Shown here piece after piece: positions 54,771 to 64,000 of a stretch of 64,000 bases of DNA. The DNA lies in contig QEOQ01000486.1 in NCBI GenBank assembly GCA_010279815.1, forward strand, positions 712,935 through 776,934, given 5' to 3'. The stretch's first letter is position 1, and each line of letters begins with the position of its first letter. Source of the stretch: Brachionus plicatilis. Taxonomy: Eukaryota; Rotifera; Eurotatoria; Ploima; Brachionidae. The notes below the pieces were generated by a model. It saw only the letters and a program-made list of their open reading frames with translations. It searched no databases and was not told the origin of the DNA. Made by a program: the position numbers and the translations under genes.

Positions 54771-57700
54771 ATCAATATAACAGAGAAAACCATTCAGCTT
54801 GAAGCTGAATTATTTGAAAAAAAAAATTTTTTATAAACATTTTTTGGGAAAAAATACCAAACTTTTCAAGACAATATTAATTTGAAAAAATTTTAACCAG
54901 AATTCGTAAATTTTCAACTTACAAACTTATCGACATTGCGTATATTAAATATCAACAAAATAATGATTTTAGCCTTAGTAATGTATCAAAAAATTTTACT
55001 TATTGAAAAATGAGAATTATTTTTTTAAATTTTGAATTTTTAATAAAAAGTTAAAGCCTCAAAGACGCTTAGTATAAAAATATTTCTTTTAATTAAATAT
55101 TATGACGTGTATTTAATATTATTCCCAAAGAAATCATCAAAATTAAAAATTTATTTATTTCAAATCATATTTATCTTCTTAAATATAAATTATTGAATCT
55201 TTTGGTCATCTATTTATGCAATAAATACATCAATAATTTTTTTTAATCTGTTGTTATACAATATCTTCTTATTTGATTATGCTTTTTAATCGCTTAAGTA
55301 GAAAAGCTTCGCTTTATAAATATCAAAATTTACCACTTCTAGAATCCAATGAACTGCGTTATATAAATAATTTTTATATTTGAATTAAAGATATAGTGAA
55401 AAATACAGATAATAAAAACTAATTAAATCTGCTTAAATTTACAAAAGTATTTGCAAAAATTATGTCATTATTTAAAATAAAAATAAATCTAGGATAAATT
55501 CTAATTTGCGTGCAGGAAAAGCTAGATTTAAGATATATATTGAAAATATCAGGTGATTCAATTTAACAGAATTAATTTGTTATAATGTTTCAAAAATCTA
55601 TATCTAATCTTTTATTACTGTTATCTGTTCTAAAATTCATGACATAGAAGATTTTTTTTTCTTAAATTTTTCAATTTTTATTACGGAAACATTGATTCAA
55701 ATATATTTCTTCCTTGAAATAAATTAAAAAATATAAATATTAATTTAGAGAGGTGACGATGATCAATTACTTAATTAAAGAATTTGAAGGAAGGAAGATG
55801 ACGTTTTGGCGAAATGTCCTCCAAAAAATTTTAAAAGAATTTTAAAATAATTTTTTGTCTTTTTATAATCAATGAGTTAATGAATTTTTGATCAATATTT
55901 TTATTCTTTTTTCATTGTAAAATTAAGAAGGCTTTAGATCGTTAACAATTTTCAGGAATAATTTAAAACGATTAAAATCAAAGAAAAAATGAGTAAAAAT
56001 TTTTAAAATTGAAAAAAGGTAAGATTTTATTCTTTGTAAAATAAACACATTTCGATCAATAATTTATGCATCAAAACAACCGAATTCATTTGCCAAATTT
56101 TTCGTTAAAGGAAACTTTTAGTAAGAAAATTCAAGGAAAGAAATTTTTAAACAACTGAAATAATTATAAATTTATTGCTACGAGCAGACTTGAGTATTTT
56201 TCAACTAATTACATCTAATTATATATTTAAATTTCGAAAATGATTAAAAATTTATTTTAAAATTTTTCAAGACCTCATATTATTTCAAATAGAAAACATA
56301 ATCGAACAAAATTAAAGCAAAAATTAAAAAAAAAAATAATGAGCATTTATCTAGTTTTTGACTCGTTTTCACTTATTCAAACCATTTGATTTATCATTTA
56401 ATTTGCATTGGATCAATATATCATTATAGTTATTCAACTCGAGTTTATCTATAAACAAATTTTCTGAATTTTTTAGAAAAAATTTTCAAATCTGCAACCA
56501 ATTTTAAATCATATGAAATTTTTTCCTTCAAATTTTCTTTCGATTTAGATTGTTTTTTTTTTTTATAACAATTACTAATAGTTCTTGATATACTATTGTT
56601 TGTCATTTAAATTATTTTTTTCCCAATAAATAAATTTTATGTATGTAACTTCTCTTTTTTTCCAATGGGCTTTCAAATTCATTTATAAATTTGATTATCG
56701 AAACAGATAATAATAATAAATACCAAGTCACATTTGATTAATCATTCTCAAAATCGGAATATTTTTAGCAGTAATTTGGAGCCAAACAAATGATCTATTA
56801 TCTAACAACATGAGCGCGCATTAGCTGCCTGTAAGAAACAAATGCTGATGAAAAAATTTTATCTTTTAAAATTTTTTTTTTTCTAATTTTTTACAGATTC
56901 AGATTTCACCAATATCAGATAATTTCAAAATATCATATTTTTCAATTAGTAACGTTGTTATAGATTATCAAAAAGCTTATCAAATACAGTTTATTTTTTT
57001 TGTAGGCAAAATTTGTCCAATAAAGATTACACTCTCTGCTTTACAGAGATAATTCTGGAATAGAATTTCAAATTATGAAGGCTAAATATCGCCCATCGAG
57101 TTCGAAAACAAATTTAATTAACTTTCTTTTCGAATAAGAAAATTTAACCTTTCTGAATTTTTTCTAAAATATTACAAATATCAGAAATTGTTTATTTAGT
57201 TCGATAATAAAAGTTTACAATCGATAACACCATGATCCCAGTACTGATCATAGCCGTCTATCAAAAACCTATAGAAAATTATCTTTAGCTTGGTATTAAA
57301 CTTTTTTTTATTCAACATATAAATTAAATTGGAACCATCCGCAATTTTTGGATCACACACTATAATTTAAATACTGTTATCCTTCCAAAACTCGAGGGTT
57401 AAAAAGCCCAAATTTGTTAGTTTACACAACCAGAAGGGTTTTGTTTTGTTTTGTGCGCATATATTTCAAGGCATGATTCAACAGATTAGATAAATAAACA
57501 GTTTCATTGAGGAAGCATGAAGCTAAAAAGCAACTTTTTTTTTTAAATATCTAAATTTCGCTCTCTTTTCCAAGCATTATGAGCTCTGAATTTGTTTGAA
57601 TCGATTTAATCCATTAGGGCTAATGGATTTTTTAATCTCTGTACAATTGAATGTTTGCATCTTGCTTGTTGACAGGCACCGCGCATCTTCTGAACTTTTT

Positions 57701-60700
57701 TTCTTCTTCTATAAAGATTTTGAATAAATTTCGATCAGCACCTCTAATGTATTCGTTTTTCATTAGAGCAAATAATTGGCATGCATTTTTAGAGATAAAT
57801 TAAGAATCTAATAAAAAATTTTTTTCGAAATATTTATTCCAGCAATTATGTTTGCTTTTAAATTGTTTAATTTAATATTTTATTTTGCTTAAGATTTTTT
57901 TTGGTTTTTTTTCCAATGAAAGATTGATAAAATTTTTGAAAAAATTTAGACCAAATATTGTAATACGCTATTAAAAGCGAAAATAATTATTTTTTCCTTT
58001 CAATTCCTGGATGTAGTACCCAGATTAAAAAAGATTGTTTACTTAGGACAATTTTCAGTTTTGACTTATAGACAAAAAGGTAAAACAATTTTTTTTAGTT
58101 TAAATGCTGAAAATTATTCTCTTGATTTTCTAGCAAAATTTTATCAGTTTAATTCAATTTCGAAAGAACTTTTTAATTTTCTTCTTTTGAAACAGAGCTA
58201 AGCATAGCTGTGATTTTGAGGGAAAATTTTTATCACTTTTTTTTCATTATTAAATCCGTTAACTACGTGGACACCAAAAAATGTTGCGCTATCAAAATGG
58301 TTGATTAATTACAATTCCAAACTGCCCAGGGTTCTTCCCTATCTATTATTTTATTAAAAAAAAAAGGTTGATTATAACTTCATTTTATTTAACACTGGAA
58401 AGATCAAGCTAAAAATAAAACTTTATTATAAGGCTTTTTTACGAAAAATTTGTTGTATAATTTTGATATTTTTTTTTCTATCTTAAAGATTTTAGTTAAA
58501 ATAAAAAATATAGAATAAATTTTTAACAATTTTATAAATCTTTATAGAAATATCAGCTATTAATATTGATTTTAGATTCACACTGGTCATTCTAGTGTTA
58601 AAGATAGTCTCACATTTGTTCAAAAAATTTTAATACAATTTTTCAATCAGTGCCACAATTCAGATCCAAAAATAACCTGAAACTTATTCTAGAATCCTAG
58701 ATTATGAAACGAACTCGCTCAATACTAATGGTTTATAATATCCTGAATAGTTGATTTTCATTCTGGAAAACGTTCAATATTTCGTTTTACCAATATGCTT
58801 CGCTTCCATTGATGTCAAAAGTCAGTTTAAAAAATAATAATTAACTTAGTTCAAAAAAATTAAATTAAAAAAAGTGAAGAGAACTAGAAAATTTTTAATT
58901 TTATTTATTCTAGGACAACAATAAATTTAGAAGAATTTTTTCAGACTCAGGTCGAAAAAGTTATTTAGACTAAGATTCAATTAATGATTTATAATTTTAA
59001 AGAACTCTCAAATTCAATTAGGAAAAATTTGACTTATTAATCAGAGGAATAACTAAATCCGATGAGAGTCTAAAATTGTAGCTTTTTTATAATTTTCAAA
59101 ATGAATCATTAATTTATTTATTAAAAAGAAAATTTGTCTTTAAAATTAAAAATAATTTTAATCAAACATTCTAAATATAAAAATAAAAAAAAATAAATTG
59201 GTTTTCATATCTTAAAATAAAGATCAATTGAATTAATCGATTTTTTCGTAAATTTAATAGTTATTTATCTAAAAAAGCTATTTAGTTGAGCTTTAGTAAT
59301 CAGATTATTTTTCAACCAAATTTCTTATTATACGATAATTAATGAATTATCTTATTATTTTTCGGTTTAAATAAAATTCGATCTCTAGTAAATGGAAATT
59401 AATCAATACTGTAAGAACTTATCTTGAACAAGTGCTCAAATTGTTTGTTTCCAGGTAATATTTGTTCTTAATTAAGTGGAAGTTTTGATTTAAGTAGTCT
59501 CAAGTAACCAACGACATTTATTAATTGAAATGCTTTTTTAATTTTTAATAAAATTAATTGAAAAAAAAATATTGATTTTTGAATAGACTGTTTTTAATAA
59601 AATAATACCTGCGCTTAAAATTTAAAGCCGTATCGTGTAGTGCTTTTAATTACTAAATTGAAAAGACACGAAGAAAAGGCTTTTTTAGTTTATGGTCAAA
59701 AAATCATTCGAATACATTCTCTAAGATACATTTGATAATTTAATCAAAAAAAATTCTCAAAACTCTGAAGGTATCAATTTGAATTAAGTTTCAAGTCTCT
59801 GAGGTATTAAAAAATTAAATTTTTTTTTACAATTTTTTAGCTTTTATTTCTAATAAACAATGTTGATAAGGTTTTTAGAAGAATATTTTTTTTCCAAGGA
59901 CTTGACTTCTAAATCTTAAATTCACAAATTTAGCTAAAAGGTCAAATTTATTGATCTTAAACCTATGAACGATTTAAAATCGATTTTAAAAAGAAATAAA
60001 TCATTTTATTACTTAATTTTGTTCTTTAAGTTCAAGCTTATGGCAATCAGATGGTTGAAAAAAAGCTGTTTGTTGTTAACATGGTACCAAAAAGGATTTA
60101 ACTCTCTGAATCTAAATTTATTTTATTTTATATGCCTTGATTAATAATACTCTCTTTTTTAATTTTTAAACATTTGCATTTTTTAAATCAGTTGGATTTA
60201 AATACGTCAGTTATTCGAATCAAATGAAAAGCTTGAAAACTATTTATTTAGATTGTAATTTTGCATTCATTTAATTAAGCGTCTTTGCTAGATTCAAATG
60301 TTAGCAATTTTGTGAACAACTCGTGCTTTGGGATTAAGTTTTACCAATAAAACTATTCAGTATGCTTTGCTATATTTGTTTATAGCTGACGATAGAGTGT
60401 GGCTCACATATACACAGACAAAAAAGAGATTAATCATGTTTAAGCATTAATAATTTAAGATTAGAAATAAATTTTAGTTTTTTTAATTATTAAGATAAAT
60501 ATTAGAAAAAAAATTGAATTATTTCAAATAGTTTAATAAAATAATTTTTATTCAATAAAATTAGAAGATACTTCAACAGTTGAGTTTTCAAAATGTTTAT
60601 TTTTAATAGCCAGTCTATGTATTTTATCAACGACTAATCTATTTAGCATATTATAAATTTTCTAAATTGATTTTCAGCATTTTTTTCATTTAAAAATTGG

Positions 60701-62506
60701 CATAATTATTTCTATCAAAGGTGCTGTATTGTTTTTTTTTTTTGAAAAAAATAGATAGATAAAAATTTTTAGACAAAAAATAATTAAAATTAATAATTAG
60801 ACGAGAACAGATAAATTTATCTTAAATTTAAGCAATTTTTGTTTTAAAAAAAATATCGTATTTAATATTGAATTTTTTAAAATTTAATTGTCGTAATTGA
60901 TTTAAATAAACAAAGTTGGATAGTTTTCTTTTATGCGAATTTAGTCAAACGTAACAATATGTTTAAGAATTGCGCAGTAATTAGGTGAACATTCAAAATT
61001 AAATTATTTTATTCTCAAATAAATTATTATTTTTGAAATTTTATGCTTTATTTTAAAACATTATAATTTAGATGCATGCTATTTGACAAAATTTCCATTA
61101 CCAAGTTTCTAACAACTCGAAAAGCATATTCATTATTTTTCCCAAGTCTCTTAAGACAAAGATTAATTAGTTGCATTCGTTTTTTGAACCTTTCTCACAT
61201 TTATCAAATTAGTTGCTTATTCTATCAAAATTAAGTTTTTTAAACATTTGTTTTATATAATTAAATAAAAAAAGGTATAAATTTATTTCAAATAAGATTC
61301 TTAAGATTAAACCATTAATAATTTAAGGTACTTAGCATTGATCTTAGCTTTGTCCAACTGAAAATATTGATGCCTTACACTAGTATGCCATTTAGGTCTT
61401 TTGTTAGATTTTACATAAATCAAATAATTATGTTGTTTCACGATAAATTAAGCGTAAATATATTTTTTGTCAGACTTTTTAAATTTTCATCAAGGAATAA
61501 ACAATAAAAACATCAAAAAATAATCATATTATTCTGAAAATATTATTACAATTATTTGAGTATTAGTCACAATTATTAACTTATATTCATTTTAAACAAA
61601 GATTTTATAGGTTCAAAATAAATTTTTGTAATTTATTTTCGTTCATAAAAAAATCATAAAATACCTTGAATAAATTATTTACCAGGATAACCGAACGTTT
61701 TGTGCCGAATTCAAATGGTCTTTTGACTTCAATTGTTTTTAATAATAAAGAATTACAATTTTTTGTTTTAATTTTTAAATAATTTTTCTTAATTTTTTAT
61801 TTCGTTTATTTTTTTTTATTTAAAGAAATTACAAAAATTTTTTTTAAGACCCAAGAAATTTTTTTAAAACAATTTCTAAGGTAACTGAATTATATTAATG
61901 GAACTAATTAAAAGTAATTTTTTACTTCCTTTAGATCTGATACTGATAATATCGAAATTTTATTCTTTAATTTTTCAGCGACATGGCGAACAGTTTAAGT
62001 TCGAGTTTGTAGGCCAGATCGCTTGCCATCTTTATTTATCAATAGACATTATAAATCACTGCAGAAACTGAGGTATTAATTCGAGTTTAATTCATTTTTA
62101 AAATTAAATAATAAAAACTAGGATATAAGAAGTGAAGTGGTACCTACTTTAATTCCGATAACAATTTTTCTTTAATTTGTCACTTGAAAAGAGAGATCAT
62201 AGAATTATTTATGGCAATTGATTGTTAATAATTCAATTTTTAGGATAAATTTAGCATCTAAAAAACTCTATCAATAAAATATTATACAAATATTTCCAAT
62301 TTTGATTAGACAATAAGGGATGAGAATTAAAAGAAAGAAAAATTAAAAGCGTTAAAATACAAAAAATTATGGTTAATGCATAAAAATAATCTTTTTAATT
62401 TAAAATGATGAAAAACGAATAAAATGAGTTTATTAAATGTGAAAATATTTTTTTAAATCAAAATAAAACCATAAAAAAGTTATATAAAAAATTTAAGTCA
62501 ATAATT
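54771..62506. other. Long gene-free AT-rich region
   Basis: Nearly 8 kb with no open frame above noise, no LINE or transposase scrap and no strong inverted repeat. This contrasts with the repeat-dense DNA to its left. It could be a large intron or regulatory flank of a gene beyond the right edge. The only exon-like hint is at 61980-62068, where a TTTTTCAG acceptor is followed by RHGEQFKFEFVGQIACHLYL and a stop, which is weak. Confidence 0.55.
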
Positions 62507-62762
62507 TGGCAAAATGTAATTGATTGTACATTTTTATATTTTTACATTTTTACATTTCTGAGAGAAAAAATAAAAATCTCAAAATAAAAAAACTTAAAAA
62601 AATTTTCACATTTTACATTTAAATTTTTCTAAAACTCCTTTTTAAGTAATTGCGAATTTATTATTACTTTTCTTAATGAAAATTTTTTTAAGTTTTTTTA
62701 TTTTGAGATTTTTATTTTTTCTCTCAAAAATATAAAAATGTACAATAAATTACATTTTGCCA
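62507..62762. mobile_element. Short palindromic element, relative of 39377-40187
   Basis: TGGCAAAATGTAATTGATTG and its complement TTACATTTTGCCA bound a 256-bp hairpin containing TCTGAGAGAAAA/TTTTTCTCTCA. ATAATT flanks both ends and may be the target duplication. It is an internally deleted relative of the 811-bp palindrome. Confidence 0.8.
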
Positions 62763-63912
62763 ATAATTTTTATAAAATATTCTTCATTTTTCATTTAAAA
62801 TTAATTTTTTGTTATTCAACCATCTAAAAGTCCAATTATTGACTTTTGAAAGTTTCAAGGTAATTTTTTTATTCATCTTATAGATTTAATTTTTTTTTAT
62901 TAATATTACTTAAGATCAGTTAAATTAAAATTTAAGTCAATTATAAAAGTAAAGAACACATTTAGTAAAAGAAAAAAGAATTTTTAAAAAGTTTTAATTA
63001 ACATTTAAAAAAATGTTTTTGGTAGATTTATTTTTTCGCTCTGTTTTTTTTTTGTTTTTTAGTTTTATTTATTCAATCCTCACCACACAAACTTTAATAA
63101 ATTCAATCGTATGTTGAAAAATTCTACCCCAAGCTAAAATTAAAAATATTAAAAAAAATTTAAAATTTAATTTTTTGAAAAAGTACAAAAATTTTCTGAT
63201 TATTAAATCATTGGGTTAAAAATGGTAAGCTTAGGTTAAAACAAGCTTCTGGGTTATTGTACCAACGATAATTATTTAAAAAAAGAAAGAAAATATACTC
63301 GGATTAATTTCCGCTCGTATTTAACAGGGGAAAAAGAATCAATAAGCTAAGAAAATGTATAAATTATTAAAAGAGCTTTAGGTCTCAATTAAGAAAACAC
63401 AACGGGTTCATTTTCTCGCTTTCTACATTCAAAGATAACTTTAAATGCTTAATGAGAATTTTTAAATATGGGCTTAAGTTATTTGCCCAAAATCTATTAC
63501 TCACTTCGAATTCAATTTATATCAGCTCATTTATTTTGCCCAAAAAACTAGGTCGATGTTCACAAATATTTTTTATTATCTTTTATAATGAATATTTGAA
63601 ATTTTTGAATAGAATTTATGGCCACTTGCATGATACAACCTGAGCAACTATTTATTTATTTAAGCGATAAGTTTCCGTTTATTAAAACCATATGCGAAAA
63701 ATTATGAATTTAAATTTTATAAATTAATCTTAAAATGCATCAATCAAACAATTTAAAAGTTAAGCAAATATTCGCCGATTTGAATGACGGCTCTATACTT
63801 TGTTTATGTATTTTAATCTTCTTTTTTTTTCAGTGATGCGAAATAAAATTTTTTGATGATGCAAATTTTCAATTTTTACCAAGCTTTTTTTTCCACTCAC
63901 CCAGAAATTATT
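62763..63912. other. AT-rich, no gene seen
   Basis: The small + strand frame 63452-63643 lacks any domain or splice support. Confidence 0.4.
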
Positions 63913-63955
63913 GATAATTTATATTTAGTGCTCGGTGCGCTAAATATAAATTATC
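63913..63955. repeat. Perfect 16-bp hairpin with 11-nt GC-rich loop
   Basis: GATAATTTATATTTAG and CTAAATATAAATTATC are exact inverted copies around TGCTCGGTGCG. The loop is distinctly GC-rich for this region. It may be a small MITE or a structured RNA element; nothing decides. Confidence 0.7.
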
Positions 63956-64000
63956 TTTAATAATCTTTGAATTTTAAAATAGCTTTTGATGGCCTTTTCT

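Noticed and set aside
1..64000. tRNA, rRNA or snRNA genes
   Set aside because: No A/B-box tRNA folds, rRNA blocks or spliced-leader-like sequence could be recognised by eye; a covariance search would be decisive.

Overview
The window is strongly AT-rich metazoan DNA, not bacterial. Genes are split by GT-AG introns, many of them about 50 bp. Intergenic space is packed with short inverted-repeat transposons and decayed LINEs. Gene content (exportin-T, DHRS1-type reductases, COX16, PSMG3, an aminergic-type GPCR, EGF and WD40 proteins) and the style of the retroelements suggest a small invertebrate. A monogonont rotifer such as Brachionus is my best guess, as inference only.

Layout: 0-3.7 kb holds a piggyBac-type MITE and a GC-rich fold-back element with about 40 copies of a 22-bp repeat. 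3.8-5.45 kb (-) is a membrane protein with a Cys-rich repeat and three EGF domains. 5.5-12.6 kb is repeats: a MITE, LINE 3' ends and a MULE transposase fragment. 12.67-13.87 kb (-) is a predicted secreted protein joining a small Cys-rich (PAN/apple-like) domain to a seven-bladed WD40 propeller. 14.2-20.4 kb is a nested transposon block. 20.8-21.7 kb (-) carries PSMG3 and COX16 with only 4 nt between the stop of one and the start of the next. 24.66-25.32 kb is a MULE remnant with SWIM and AT-hook coding. 27.06-35.70 kb (+) is a complete seven-exon exportin-T gene with large introns, one of them holding a long mariner-type element. 36.2-43.3 kb carries three DHRS1 paralogues, one (+) and two in tandem (-), separated by two large palindromic elements. 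45.0-46.5 kb is a divergently transcribed pair of genes whose products resemble stand-alone SMAD MH2 domains. 46.5-50 kb is LINE debris. 51.34-52.56 kb is an intronless GPCR. 52.6-54.8 kb is hAT MITEs and a dead Tc1 element. 54.8-64 kb has no recognisable gene.

Functional links: the genes look like a random housekeeping and receptor neighbourhood, with two real local groupings. These are the PSMG3-COX16 pair, which looks like an operon or a shared transcript, and the DHRS1 cluster, which arose by duplication. The least expected items are the MH2-only pair, the secreted Cys-domain/WD40 protein, the one-sided satellite expansion inside a fold-back transposon, and the GPCR with altered DRY and NPxxY motifs. 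Exon models were built by hand. They keep frame across every junction and agree with family alignments from memory, but no search or transcript was available.
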